The notes under the pieces: generated by a model
The model's input: only the letters and a program-made list of their open reading frames with translations
What the model was told of the DNA's origin: nothing
The model's database searches: none
Shown here: positions 23,377-31,830 of the stretch, in pieces
How positions within the stretch are numbered: position 1 is the stretch's first letter
Layout: every line of letters begins with the position of its first letter
Position numbers and translations under genes: made by a program
Source of the DNA: an uncultured Anaerolineaceae bacterium
GTDB lineage: Bacteria > Chloroflexota > Anaerolineae > Promineifilales > Promineifilaceae
Length of the DNA: 42,371 bases
Direction of reading: 5' to 3'
Assembly: GCA_937967805.1 (NCBI GenBank)
Contig: CALBTC010000091.1
Coordinates: forward strand, 1-42,371

Positions 23377-25114
23377 CTAGTCCGGTCCGCAGCAGTTCAG
23401 CAAAGTGGGATGCGGGGTCGTTGGCCAGGGCGTCGTAGGTGTCGTGTTCCAGGATACGGCCGTTGGCCAGCACCATAATTTTGTCGGCGCGATGGACCGT
23501 CGTCAGCCGGTGGGCGACGATGATGCCGGTGCGGTTTTGCAGCAGCTTGTCCACCGCCCGCTCGATGAGCTGTTCGGTGGCCGGGTCCAGCCGGGATGAC
23601 GCTTCATCCAGAATGACCAAGCCGGGGTCTTGTAAAAAGACGCGGGTGAAGGCCAGAAGCTGCGCTTCCCCGGCGGAGAGGCTGGCCCCTTCGGACTGTA
23701 ATTCGGTATCCAGGCCGTACGGCAGCGCCGCAAACCAATTGCCCAGCCCCAACTCTTCCAGCACGGTCAGGATGCGCCCGTCGGGGATGTTTGGGTTGAA
23801 GAAGGTGAGGTTGTTGCGCACCGAGGCGCGGAAAAGCTGCACTTCCTGGGTCACCATGCCCACTTTTTGCCGCAGGTGGGCCAGGGGGAGCGTTTGGATG
23901 TTTTGGATGCGGCCGTTTTCACCTAAACAAACCGCCCCGTCCGTCACCTCGTACAGGCGAAACAGCAGCCGGGTGATGGTGGTTTTGCCGCTGCCGGTGC
24001 GGCCCAGCAGCCCCAGCACCTCGCCCGGCTCCAGCCGGAGGTTAATGTCGCGCAGGATCAGCTCGTCGTGGTAGGCAAAGTTAACCCGCTCGAAGGCGAC
24101 GCCCAGCGGCCCGTCCGGCAGGCAGTTTTGTCCGCTGTTGACGATGCGGCTGGTTTCCCGGTAAAGCTGCTCTACGCGGTCGATGCCGGCGGCGGCCTGC
24201 TGCATGTTTTCAATCTGGTTGCTAATCTCACGCAGCGGGCGGAAGATGGCGCTGGTGTAGCTGAGCACCAGGTAGACGGTGCCCACCGTCAGCACCCCGG
24301 CGCGGAACAGGTAGTAGCCGGTGAGGATGGCGATAAGCTGGCCCAGGGTAAACAGGCCAATCCAGGAAATAATGATGAGGATGCTTTTGTCTGCGCCTTC
24401 AATTTCTTTGGCCATACGCACGCGGCTAAACTCGACCAGGCGACGCATGACGTAGGGCACGGCCCCGCTGGCGCGAACGTCTTCGGTGCCGCCTAACTGC
24501 TCCTCGATGAAGCCCATCAGGTCGGCGTTGGCTTCGCGTGCGGCTTTCCAGGCAGGCACGGCAACCTGGCGCAGTTTACTGAGGCCGTAGAGGGAAACGG
24601 CCGTAAACAACCCCAATGCCAGCGAAATCCGCCAATCTTCCCACAGCAGCACAATCAACACGCCGGCAATCAGCAGCAGGTTGCCCACAATGCGGATGAC
24701 AAACTGGGCGAAGAAGATGGCGATATTGGCCACGTCGCCGTCGATGCGCTCGATCATTTCGCCGGGCGTGTGTTCATTGTGGAAGCTCATGTCCAGGTGC
24801 AGGCAGTGGCGGGCCAGATCGGCGCGAAGCTGGTTGGTGGACTGCCAGCCCACGTCCTCCCCTACGTAGGTGGCGGCCACGCCCACCAGTTGCAGCAGCA
24901 GCGAGGTGGCCAGGAAGACAACCCCGGCCCAGATGAGCGGTTGGGTGTCGGTGGTGGCGACGGCCGTATCAATAAAGCTGCGAATGATTTGCGGGTTAAT
25001 CAGCTGCAAGGCCAGGGTGGCGAAGATCAGCCCGGCCAGCAAATACACTTTGCGGCGCAGCGGGTACAGATATTCAAACATCAAATCCCCATAGCGACGG
25101 ATGGGTAACTCCAT
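23348..25114 (-). CDS. ABC exporter half-transporter, subunit with canonical Walker B but degenerate signature
   Basis: The protein has 588 residues from the ATG at 25114, which follows AAGGAGG; the open frame begins 8 codons earlier, inside a palindrome, and is not the real start. An exporter membrane domain comes first, then Walker A G-R-T-G-S-G-K-T-T (about 373), signature L-S-A-G-E-A-Q (about 480) instead of L-S-G-G-Q, Walker B V-I-L-D-E-A-S-S-R-L-D (about 503) and H-loop I-V-A-H-R. Its weak signature would pair with the other subunit's Asp-type Walker B to make one inactive site. The other site would be fully active, which is the standard heterodimer design. Its C-terminus and stop come from a family-E repeat. 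Confidence 0.93.
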   Translation of the reverse strand: MELPIRRYGDLMFEYLYPLRRKVYLLAGLIFATLALQLINPQIIRSFIDTAVATTDTQPLIWAGVVFLATSLLLQLVGVAATYVGEDVGWQSTNQLRADLARHCLHLDMSFHNEHTPGEMIERIDGDVANIAIFFAQFVIRIVGNLLLIAGVLIVLLWEDWRISLALGLFTAVSLYGLSKLRQVAVPAWKAAREANADLMGFIEEQLGGTEDVRASGAVPYVMRRLVEFSRVRMAKEIEGADKSILIIISWIGLFTLGQLIAILTGYYLFRAGVLTVGTVYLVLSYTSAIFRPLREISNQIENMQQAAAGIDRVEQLYRETSRIVNSGQNCLPDGPLGVAFERVNFAYHDELILRDINLRLEPGEVLGLLGRTGSGKTTITRLLFRLYEVTDGAVCLGENGRIQNIQTLPLAHLRQKVGMVTQEVQLFRASVRNNLTFFNPNIPDGRILTVLEELGLGNWFAALPYGLDTELQSEGASLSAGEAQLLAFTRVFLQDPGLVILDEASSRLDPATEQLIERAVDKLLQNRTGIIVAHRLTTVHRADKIMVLANGRILEHDTYDALANDPASHFAELLRTGLEVASLQVGK

Positions 25115-25132
25115 TTTTCCTCCTTGAATGTG

Positions 25133-25154
25133 GGTCAAGTTTTTAAACTTGACC
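25133..25154. repeat. Perfect 22-bp palindrome, family H (copy 2)
   Basis: GGTCAAGTTT, TT, AAACTTGACC, followed by TACGG, 19 nt upstream of the ABC gene start. It has the same arms, flank and position relative to a minus-strand gene as 2095-2116. Confidence 0.75.
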
Positions 25155-25722
25155 TACGGCAACAGGCCGCAAGTCAAGCAGAGACGACAGACTGCCGTCC
25201 ATGACGCCCGATGAGAAACAATATTCAGTTGTTAGGCAAAAAGTTGCGAAGTTACGAGAATGGCCAGCGGCCAATAATGGCCAAAGGCTGGCTCGACCAA
25301 CCGGTGATTACCAGATGTGGTAATCCCAGAAGGGAGCAGCTGCACGAATTTTGGGGGAGCTATGTAACAGAAACATCATGGGAGAATCTCCTTCGTGATG
25401 CCAGACTGCCTGACACCAGCACTGTTACCTGAGCTGACCGACTCGGTCAGCCAAAACGCACGAAACGCCAGTCTACCACAGCCCAAAGAAGCTGCCAAAC
25501 GCAAATTTTTAAATCTAAAAAGCAATCACGAATAGCACGAATGAACGAATTAGACGAATGTTTTTATTGATTCATTCGTGACATTCGTCAATTCGTTTTA
25601 TTCGTGATTCCGCTTTTATGAACGAGACGGCCGTATAAAACCCGGCAAATTGTATAGTTTGGAACGAATTCTCTTATTTCATCGTTAAATCATCGTTGAC
25701 ATGTTTAGATAAAAGGAGAGCT
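25155..25722. other. Gene-poor stretch with hairpins and a possible broken small ORF
   Basis: There is no confident gene here. On the plus strand an ATG at 25201 opens 40 codons (M-T-P-D-E-K-Q-Y-S-V-V-R-Q-K-V-A-K-L-R-E...) that stop at 25321-25323 inside a perfect hairpin (GATTACCA 25306-25313, TGGTAATC 25318-25325). The next frame stays open to 25432 with protein-like sequence (R-R-E-Q-L-H-E-F-W-G-S-Y-V-T-E-T). This could be a small gene split by a frameshift, or chance. A 9-bp inverted repeat (GCTGACCGA/TCGGTCAGC, 25433-25451) follows, then the family-D repeat and the leader of the next gene. Confidence 0.35.
25524..25610. repeat. Hairpin repeat, family D (CACGAAT units)
   Basis: Units of the ACGAAT(N)2-3 type, a short turn, then ATTCGT units form a long imperfect hairpin. 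It is the same family as the repeat that forms the 3' end of the crotonase gene. Confidence 0.8.
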
Positions 25723-27252
25723 ATGTTTTCCCAAAAAGTGCAGCACTTTATTAACTTTCTGATCTGGTCGATGCTTTTTCAACTCATGATGATTGGCTGT
25801 GCCCCCGCTTCAGAAGCTGATTTGGCGGCAACTACACCGGCTGCTGAAACCGGTATCGATGATGAACCAGTTGGCGAAATGGATGCTGCGGGGGAAACGG
25901 CCGTTCCCCAGGCCAACTTCAGCCGCATCGATCTGCCCAACGATTTACGGCCGCGCGGCGTGAGCAATGAATGGTACGTCGCTTCGGAAATGGCCGGAGG
26001 CACGCTTTATTTGATCGAGATTGAGAGCGGCAGGCGCTTTGTCATTAGCGAAAATGGCGGCTGGGGGGATGTGGTGGTGACGCAAACCACGGTGGCCTGG
26101 ATTGACGATGACGGCCACGTGCAGCAGTACAACATCGTGACCCGCGAGACGCAGCAGGTGACGCGGCAGCCGGCGGAGCGGTTTAACCTGGTGGGCAACG
26201 ATCAATGGTTGGTGTGGCAGGACAAGCGCAATGAAACCGGCGATGAAAACAGTTATGCCGCCGACATTTATGCTTTTAACTTGTTTTCAGGCGAAGAGAT
26301 TCCCGTCGCCGTGGCTGAAGGCGTGCAGCAGCAGCCGGCCCTTTCCGGCGAGATAATTGTCTGGGCCGATAATCGCAACAGCCCGGTGCGCGGCGAGCTG
26401 CTGGAGGGCTGTGGCAACTGCCCTGACAACCCGTTTGATATCTACTCGTACAATTTGCGAACCGGCGAAACGGCCGTTCTCGTCGCCGACGGTAAACACA
26501 ATGCCCAACCTACCATCGACCGCAACCAGGTGGCCTGGATCAGTTTTGGTGAAGGCCTCAAGGTGCTGGATTTGCGGACGGGTGTGCTGGAAACGGCCGT
26601 GCCTTACCAGCAAGGCATAGCGCAGCCCTACCTCTTTGCCAACCAGCTCCGTTACGCCATCAAACAAGCTTGTGATGTTATTGTGGTAGATGAAAGTGGG
26701 CAGGAAATTCCGGCAAATATCGGCGCTTTCCTCTTTGATCTGGCTTCGCGAGAGACGATGCAGCTGACCAGCTACAAAGAGCCGCTGGTGCTGCACAATC
26801 GGGCCAACGTGGTCATTGGCGAAGGGTGCATGACCGGTTTTGAGACGGTTTACCTGCTGCAAGAATTGCATCCCCAGGCGGCTGTCAGCCCGGTGCAGGG
26901 ACCGGCCGTTGTTAGCCACGATCCGGATTTGCAGGTGACGGAGTGGGAATATTCGATCCCTGAATTTCCTCCGACCTTTGAAAATGCGCGGGAGTTGGAT
27001 GAGCTGCATTATGAGATACGTTTGGCGGAAACGGCCGTTGGCTTTGATCTCATCTGGGGAAATTTTCCTTGTAGTACCGAACCAGTGCTCTTTCTACAGC
27101 CAGGAAACCGGCTTGAATTCTGGCCCGGCAACATTGTAGGAGAGGATTGTGACGCTATGGAGGCAATTCACGTGATTTCTGTCTCACTGAACCAAAACGT
27201 GCCGCTTGACGATTGGCAGTTCATTTTCCATGCTCCGCCGGGTGAGCAGTAA
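25723..27252 (+). CDS. Lipoprotein with a probable beta-propeller domain
   Basis: The protein has 509 residues from the ATG at 25723 (AAGGAGAG upstream). A lipoprotein signal peptide ends in L-M-M-I-G-C with the lipid-bearing Cys at residue 27. An acidic/Thr linker follows, then repeats of about 45 residues with the pattern x-V-A-W-I-D, W-L-V-W-Q-D-x-R, I-I-V-W-A-D-N-R and Q-V-A-W-I-S, each followed by D-I-Y-x-Y/F-N-L. These are blades of a TolB/WD-like propeller, as in the C-rich 'TolB-like' surface lipoproteins. Cysteines (C-G-N-C; later C-D-V, C-S-T) suggest disulfides and an extracytoplasmic location. I cannot assign a ligand. It converges with the next gene at 19 nt. Confidence 0.75.
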   Translation: MFSQKVQHFINFLIWSMLFQLMMIGCAPASEADLAATTPAAETGIDDEPVGEMDAAGETAVPQANFSRIDLPNDLRPRGVSNEWYVASEMAGGTLYLIEIESGRRFVISENGGWGDVVVTQTTVAWIDDDGHVQQYNIVTRETQQVTRQPAERFNLVGNDQWLVWQDKRNETGDENSYAADIYAFNLFSGEEIPVAVAEGVQQQPALSGEIIVWADNRNSPVRGELLEGCGNCPDNPFDIYSYNLRTGETAVLVADGKHNAQPTIDRNQVAWISFGEGLKVLDLRTGVLETAVPYQQGIAQPYLFANQLRYAIKQACDVIVVDESGQEIPANIGAFLFDLASRETMQLTSYKEPLVLHNRANVVIGEGCMTGFETVYLLQELHPQAAVSPVQGPAVVSHDPDLQVTEWEYSIPEFPPTFENARELDELHYEIRLAETAVGFDLIWGNFPCSTEPVLFLQPGNRLEFWPGNIVGEDCDAMEAIHVISVSLNQNVPLDDWQFIFHAPPGEQ

Positions 27253-27271
27253 GCGCCAGGACAGCCAGTTC

Positions 27272-27931
27272 TCAGAGGATTGGCTTCATCTGCCACAGCC
27301 AGCAAATACGGCCGTCATCCAACCACTCAATTTCCCAACCATCATCGCCAAAGGTGCGGCGTATGCCGCGCAGGAGCATTTGCAGCCGCTGGGCGTGGGG
27401 CGGCAGGCTGTTGTCCGGGCGCTGCCAGCGGCCAAGTTGAGGCAGGTGAAGTTTTCCTTCGGGCAAGATGATTTGGTCTGCGTCGGCGTTGGCTGGGGAA
27501 ACGGCCGTTCCGGCCAGTTCCGTTTGGGGTAAAGTGATGAGCAGGACATCGTGACGGCCATTTTGCCCCTGCCATGATTCGCATAGCGAGTTTGCGAGCG
27601 AAGCCGGATCGTCTGGCCGGATGGGCGGCTGGGTGGGGCCGAACTGGCTGTTGTGTAACGGCCGCAGCACAATCTCATCTTCCAGCTGGGGGAAGCGGGC
27701 TAAGTTGTAAAGTAAGTCGTGGAGGGCCTGGGGAGAAACGGCCGTAATCACCCCATCTTCTTTCTGTACAATGCCTTCATCCACTGCCAGCTCATAAAAG
27801 TTATGCAGCAATATGCCGCCATCCGGCACCGGCAGCCGGGCATTGGCCGCCCGATCCAGCAGGCAGCCCGGCTCAGCCACGTCCCGCTTGGCGGCTCGTT
27901 TAGACCCCAGCCAGGCAAAATAATATCTCAC
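27272..27931 (-). CDS. Small protein resembling a shortened PEP synthase / PPDK N-terminal domain
   Basis: The protein has 219 residues, starting at GTG (27931) with GGAGG just upstream. The N-terminal part (G-C-L-L-D-R-A-A-N-A-R-L-P-V-P-D-G-G-I-L-L) matches the opening of the ATP-grasp-like domain of PEP synthase/pyruvate phosphate dikinase (K-A-x-N-L-A-R-L-x-x-x-G-L-P-V-P-x-G). The end (W-E-I-E-W-L-D-D-G-R-I-C-W-L-W-Q-M-K-P-I) matches the end of that same domain (D-I-E-W-x-x-D-x-G-x-L-x-L-L-Q-x-R-P-I). The middle, about 130 residues instead of 300, lacks the ATP-binding core. No phosphohistidine or PEP domain follows. It is either a compact derivative with a new role or an internally deleted remnant; a good start signal favours expression. 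Confidence 0.6.
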   Translation of the reverse strand: MRYYFAWLGSKRAAKRDVAEPGCLLDRAANARLPVPDGGILLHNFYELAVDEGIVQKEDGVITAVSPQALHDLLYNLARFPQLEDEIVLRPLHNSQFGPTQPPIRPDDPASLANSLCESWQGQNGRHDVLLITLPQTELAGTAVSPANADADQIILPEGKLHLPQLGRWQRPDNSLPPHAQRLQMLLRGIRRTFGDDGWEIEWLDDGRICWLWQMKPIL

Positions 27932-27952
27932 GCATCCTCCAATTTTGATTTA

Positions 27953-28022
27953 ACCGCGGAGACGCAGAGGACGCAGAGAAAAAACAAAAAAAATCTCCGC
28001 GCTCTCCGCGCCTCCGCGGTTC
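27953..28022. repeat. Hairpin repeat, family B
   Basis: ACCGCGGAGACGCAGAGGAC plus a GCAGAGA unit pair with TCTCCGCGCTCTCCGCG and CCTCCGCGGT around an A-rich turn. It lies between the lysyl-oxidase-like gene and the PPDK-like gene (tandem, minus). Confidence 0.85.
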
Positions 28023-28024
28023 CT

Positions 28025-30094
28025 TTATTCCACCGGCGTGCAGCTGATTTCGGCCAACTCATCGCCGGTGAAGAGGGGCGCAGCATACAGCGCGTAGTCG
28101 CCGCCCGGCTCGTTTTCGTCGCGGATGAAGGGGCAGGTGAAGCTGAGCTCCACCGAACTGCTGGAGATGACCTGGTTGAGCAGCGAGTCGCTGAAGGTGC
28201 AGGCGGTGCCGGTGCCCAGAACAGCGCTGGTTTCGCACAGACGCACTACCTGGGCGGCCGCGTCCCCATTAAGCGAGCAGCTTAACTGGACCGTGCTGCC
28301 AGGGTCGCAGCGTAAAACAGGTTCTTCGACTTCTTCTTCGTCGGCTTCGGGGAAATCGGGCAGGGGAACGGCCGTAAAGCCACAGTTGCGGCGCGGTCCC
28401 TGCTCGCTGCTGGCACACGGCTCGGTGACAAAGCTGCCGGTCGCCGGAATCACCACATCTTCTGTGCCGCTGTTAGTCGCGTCCCAATCTTCTACAAATT
28501 CACATTGGGGACGACTGATGGGCAGCCCTTCGCTGTTGCGCAGGCCGCTGGGTTCAAAAACCGGATTGCCCTCTTCGTCCAGCACCGGATACCCTTCGCA
28601 TAAAAATTGCTCCGTGTTGAAGCGGAAGCTGAGGGGCAGCTCTGTGGTATCCCCTTCAAATTCCAGGTCGGTAATGTCGATCCATTGGCAGTCCAGCCCG
28701 GCGCCATACTCATCGACCCAGCCTGCCTGGATGCCCTGGATATTGCAGCTAAATTCGTGGGTCAATGGCGCCAGCTCATTGTTGCTCAAGCGGCTGGTGC
28801 TTTCCACGCAAAACGCCTGCTTACTGGGCTGGCCGGCAGTGCCCAACTGAAATTCGCCGTAGTTTTGAAAGTGAAAATGGGCGTGGCAGCTATTGTACTC
28901 AAACATGTTGGTCAGCGGATTTTCGGCGACGACGGGGCCGATGTTCAGGGCCACTGCGCCCAAATTGTGGGCGGTAGCGTCGAACTGGAGCAGCCGCCGC
29001 CAGCCGGTGCCGTTGACGCAGCCTTCGGCCAGGGCGCAGGAGTTGGCGGGGAAGTAGCGGTAGATGATGCGATTGTTCTGCAAATCTTCACTGACCACCT
29101 GCAAGTCTGGCGCGTCTTCGGCAATGACCTCACCGATGCGGATTTCATCGGCCAGATCGGGGTCCCATTCGAGGCGTTGGAAGGTTACGGCCGTTTCCAC
29201 CACACCCACCGATGCATTCAAAGCTTCCAAACAGGAGAGCGTAGGCAGGGTGGTGCGATGGCAGCCGGCCGCGCCGCCGCTGTCGGCAGTACAGGTGTAG
29301 TCGTAAAATATATCGACGTTTTCTGAGTCGTAGCTGTTGGGTGGGAAGCCGCCTTCGTTGATGCAGGCGTTGCCCGTGCGCTGAAGAAGCTGCGTGGGGT
29401 CCGACGGCAAAATAAACGGCTCGTCCCACACGCCGCCAATGTCTGCCAGGGCCGGTTCGGCTTTGGCGGGCTCATCCAGGCCGGTGAGCAAGGTGCTGCT
29501 AAAGGTGTAGTCGATAAGGATCAGTTCCTGGCCGTTGATGGTTTGGCGTTCTGGCTGGCCATGAAGTTCAATGTGCCAGAGGGATTGGGGCGGAAGCGGC
29601 AATTGTCCTTTGTCGGCGTAGAAAAACGGCCGAAAATGCAGCCGATTGTACGTGAGCGCCACCTGGCGCTGAGCCAACTCTATCCAAAATGGGTCCGATT
29701 CGGCACTGAGGGCCTCGGCCACGGCATCGCGCATCCCCTCGGGATACTCATCGAGCAAGATGCCCACCTGGCTCTCCATCGTCAGGCTGACCAGCGCCCC
29801 TTCCTCACCCGCAATGGGCGAGGGCACACTGTTGGTGTCATCGTTGTCGTTGTCGTTTTCTTCAGCGACGACGGGGGTGCTGGTGGGCAGGGTCGTGGCA
29901 ACGTCTGGCGGCGGAAGCGGATTGTTGTCGTCCGGCACTTCTGTTTCTTCCGGCTCGGTGGTGCGGCTGGGGTTGGGATTGATGGCCTCCTCTTCGGGTG
30001 GCTCCTGGCCGCAGCTGGCAGCCAGGGTGAGGAGGAGCAGTAAAAAGCCGGTGGCGAAGCGCATCAGTTTGTTCATGCGTAAGATTTTATCCAT
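28025..30094 (-). CDS. Lysyl-oxidase-like lipoprotein
   Basis: The protein has about 689 residues from the ATG at 30094 (the start is uncertain; ATGs also at 30076 and 30061). A lipoprotein signal ends L-T-L-A-A-S-C, followed by an acidic Pro/Thr linker. The central region (about 340-500) matches the lysyl oxidase family: L-L-Q-F-D-A-T-A-H-N-L-G, then the copper motif C-H-A-H-F-H-F (about 401, H-x-H-x-H) with Y-G-E-F, a C-V-E-S-T-S-R-L segment, and G-W-V-D-E-Y-G-A-G-L-D-C-Q-W-I-D-I-T. Animal lysyl oxidases oxidise peptidyl lysine to aldehydes using copper and a lysine-tyrosine quinone. Bacterial relatives are rarely studied and the substrate here is unknown. About 18 Cys suggest disulfides outside the cell. 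Confidence 0.78.
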   Translation of the reverse strand: MDKILRMNKLMRFATGFLLLLLTLAASCGQEPPEEEAINPNPSRTTEPEETEVPDDNNPLPPPDVATTLPTSTPVVAEENDNDNDDTNSVPSPIAGEEGALVSLTMESQVGILLDEYPEGMRDAVAEALSAESDPFWIELAQRQVALTYNRLHFRPFFYADKGQLPLPPQSLWHIELHGQPERQTINGQELILIDYTFSSTLLTGLDEPAKAEPALADIGGVWDEPFILPSDPTQLLQRTGNACINEGGFPPNSYDSENVDIFYDYTCTADSGGAAGCHRTTLPTLSCLEALNASVGVVETAVTFQRLEWDPDLADEIRIGEVIAEDAPDLQVVSEDLQNNRIIYRYFPANSCALAEGCVNGTGWRRLLQFDATAHNLGAVALNIGPVVAENPLTNMFEYNSCHAHFHFQNYGEFQLGTAGQPSKQAFCVESTSRLSNNELAPLTHEFSCNIQGIQAGWVDEYGAGLDCQWIDITDLEFEGDTTELPLSFRFNTEQFLCEGYPVLDEEGNPVFEPSGLRNSEGLPISRPQCEFVEDWDATNSGTEDVVIPATGSFVTEPCASSEQGPRRNCGFTAVPLPDFPEADEEEVEEPVLRCDPGSTVQLSCSLNGDAAAQVVRLCETSAVLGTGTACTFSDSLLNQVISSSSVELSFTCPFIRDENEPGGDYALYAAPLFTGDELAEISCTPVE

Positions 30095-30289
30095 TGTGGT
30101 GATGCGCTTCAAAGCGTAGCGGGCTTCCTCATGGATTGTTTAGAGGAATGTGTGATGTAGGTTTGGGGAGCGGCCGTTTTGAGAAATCCGTAAGGTTTAA
30201 GGAAGCGGTCTCATCGGTAGGATAGATGGTGAAGCAACAACTCTAACCAGCAGCACTCACGATTCTTACACAAATGACGGGAGTAAATG

Positions 30290-31663
30290 ATGCAATATAA
30301 TGCAATTATTATTGGTTCAGGTCAAGGCGGTAACCCGCTGGCGCACAAGTTGGCAGATCGCAATTGGAAAGTAGCCCTTATTGAAAAAGAGCATCTGGGG
30401 GGGTCTTGCATTAACTATGGCTGTACGCCAACAAAAACGATGGTGGCCAGCGCTCGCATTGCCCACTATGCGCGCCGCGCGGCTGAATTTGGCGTGCAAA
30501 CGGGCGAGGTGTCAATCGATTTAGCCAGCGTGGTGGCCCGCAAAAATGAAATGGTGATGAAGTGGCGATCTGGACAGCAAAGGCAGATTGATAAACGAGA
30601 GAACCTTGATTTGTACCGGGGACACGGCCGTTTCACCGCACCGCACACAATTGAGGTAAACGGGCAGACGCTCAGCGGTGACAAAATTTTTATCAACACC
30701 GGAACACGCGCTCGCATTTTGCCCATTCCCGGCCTGGACGCTGTGGATTATTTAACCAACCGCAACATTATGGACCTGGAAGAGGTGCCGGAAAAACTAC
30801 TGATTTTGGGCGGCAGTTATTTGGGCCTGGAGTTTGGCCAGATGTTCCAGCGGTTTGGCAGCCAGGTGACGGTGGTGGAATTTATGGATCGTATTATTCC
30901 CCGTGAGGATGCGGCGATCTCAGACAGTTTGCAGCAGGCGCTGGAAGATGAGGGGATGCAGTTTCACACGTCGGCTAAAGCGACCGGGGTGGAAAAAACA
31001 GATAGCGGTTTGTCCCTGACGATTGAATATAAAGACGGCCGTACGGCCCAGCTAGAAGGATCCCATTTGTTTATCGGCGTGGGGCGTACGCCAAATAGTG
31101 ATGACCTGGGTCTTGAGGCAGCAGGTATCGAGACCGATGATGCGGGCTATATCAAGCACAATAATCGGCTGGAAACCAACGTGCCCGGCGTTTGGGTCAT
31201 CGGCGATGTAAAAGGCGGACCGGCCTTCACCCACGTTTCCTACGATGATCATTTGGTGATTTACAATAATTTGATCAATGAGGCGGATGCGTCGATAGAC
31301 GGCCGTATCATCCCCTATGCCTTGTTTACCGATCCGGAACTGGGCCGGATCGGCCTCACCGAGAGCCAGGCGCGCGAAGCCGGCCACCGGCTCAAAGTTG
31401 GGCAAATCCCCATGGAGTGGGTGGCCCGGGCGATTGAGCGTGGCGAAACCAAAGGGTTGATGAAGGTAGTGATTGATGCCGACAACGATCAAATTTTGGG
31501 GGCAGCCATTCTAGGTCCCGAGGGGGGTGAGCTGGTTCAGGTGCTCATGGTTGCCATGCGTAACCAGATTCCCTGGACGCGGTTTGAGAAAGATATGTAC
31601 ATTCATCCCACGATGGTTGAAGGGTTCTTCACCCTGTTCGACAACGTAGAACTTGCCGACTGA
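30290..31663 (+). CDS. FAD-dependent pyridine nucleotide-disulfide oxidoreductase (mercuric reductase-like)
   Basis: The protein has 457 residues from the ATG at 30290 (GGGAG 6 nt upstream; an ATG directly before it is also possible). Features of the glutathione-reductase superfamily: FAD motif I-I-G-S-G-Q-G-G-N, redox disulfide G-G-S-C-I-N-Y-G-C-T-P-T-K, NAD(P)H motif G-G-S-Y-L-G-L-E-F, second FAD motif V-W-V-I-G-D-V, and the C-terminal H-P-T-M-V-E dyad. It lacks the N-terminal heavy-metal domain and the C-terminal Cys pair of true MerA, so it probably does not reduce mercury. A thiol, dihydrolipoyl or other disulfide substrate is likelier. It is divergent from the LOX-like gene; two terminator-like hairpins follow. 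Confidence 0.9.
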   Translation: MQYNAIIIGSGQGGNPLAHKLADRNWKVALIEKEHLGGSCINYGCTPTKTMVASARIAHYARRAAEFGVQTGEVSIDLASVVARKNEMVMKWRSGQQRQIDKRENLDLYRGHGRFTAPHTIEVNGQTLSGDKIFINTGTRARILPIPGLDAVDYLTNRNIMDLEEVPEKLLILGGSYLGLEFGQMFQRFGSQVTVVEFMDRIIPREDAAISDSLQQALEDEGMQFHTSAKATGVEKTDSGLSLTIEYKDGRTAQLEGSHLFIGVGRTPNSDDLGLEAAGIETDDAGYIKHNNRLETNVPGVWVIGDVKGGPAFTHVSYDDHLVIYNNLINEADASIDGRIIPYALFTDPELGRIGLTESQAREAGHRLKVGQIPMEWVARAIERGETKGLMKVVIDADNDQILGAAILGPEGGELVQVLMVAMRNQIPWTRFEKDMYIHPTMVEGFFTLFDNVELAD

Positions 31664-31708
31664 GTTGGCTACAGATATTCCAAAATTGAAAAACATTCTG
31701 TGCAGCTT

Positions 31709-31737
31709 AACGGCCGTTCCCCGGGAACGGCCGTTTT
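31709..31737 (+). terminator. Terminator built from two ACGGCCGT palindromes
   Basis: AACGGCCGTTCCC (31709-31721) and GGGAACGGCCGTT (31723-31735) form a 13-bp stem followed by a short T-run, 46 nt after the oxidoreductase stop. Each arm contains one copy of the genome-wide octamer. Confidence 0.75.
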
Positions 31738-31786
31738 CAATTCCAAAAGCAGTTGCCAAAGCGGGCGGTCTGTCATGGGAGCGATT

Positions 31787-31820
31787 GGAAATTGGGTAAT
31801 TGCTAAATTACCCAATTTCC
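31787..31820. terminator. Bidirectional hairpin between convergent genes
   Basis: GGAAATTGGGTAAT (31787-31800) and ATTACCCAATTTCC (31807-31820) are perfectly complementary over 14 bp with a 6-nt loop. It lies 10 nt beyond the DUF3179 gene stop. Confidence 0.75.
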
Positions 31821-31830
31821 TTGTTTGGCG

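Noticed and set aside
23348..25138. ABC subunit start at 25138
   Set aside because: That codon lies inside a palindrome; the ATG at 25114 has an ideal Shine-Dalgarno and begins the family-like sequence.
25301..25345. Resemblance to the SRP RNA core (AGAAGGGAGCAGC)
   Set aside because: The surrounding bases form a different perfect hairpin and the symmetric loop and tetraloop of SRP RNA are not present.
30290..31663. Annotation as mercuric reductase merA
   Set aside because: The N-terminal metal-binding domain and the C-terminal Cys pair are missing, and no mer genes are nearby.
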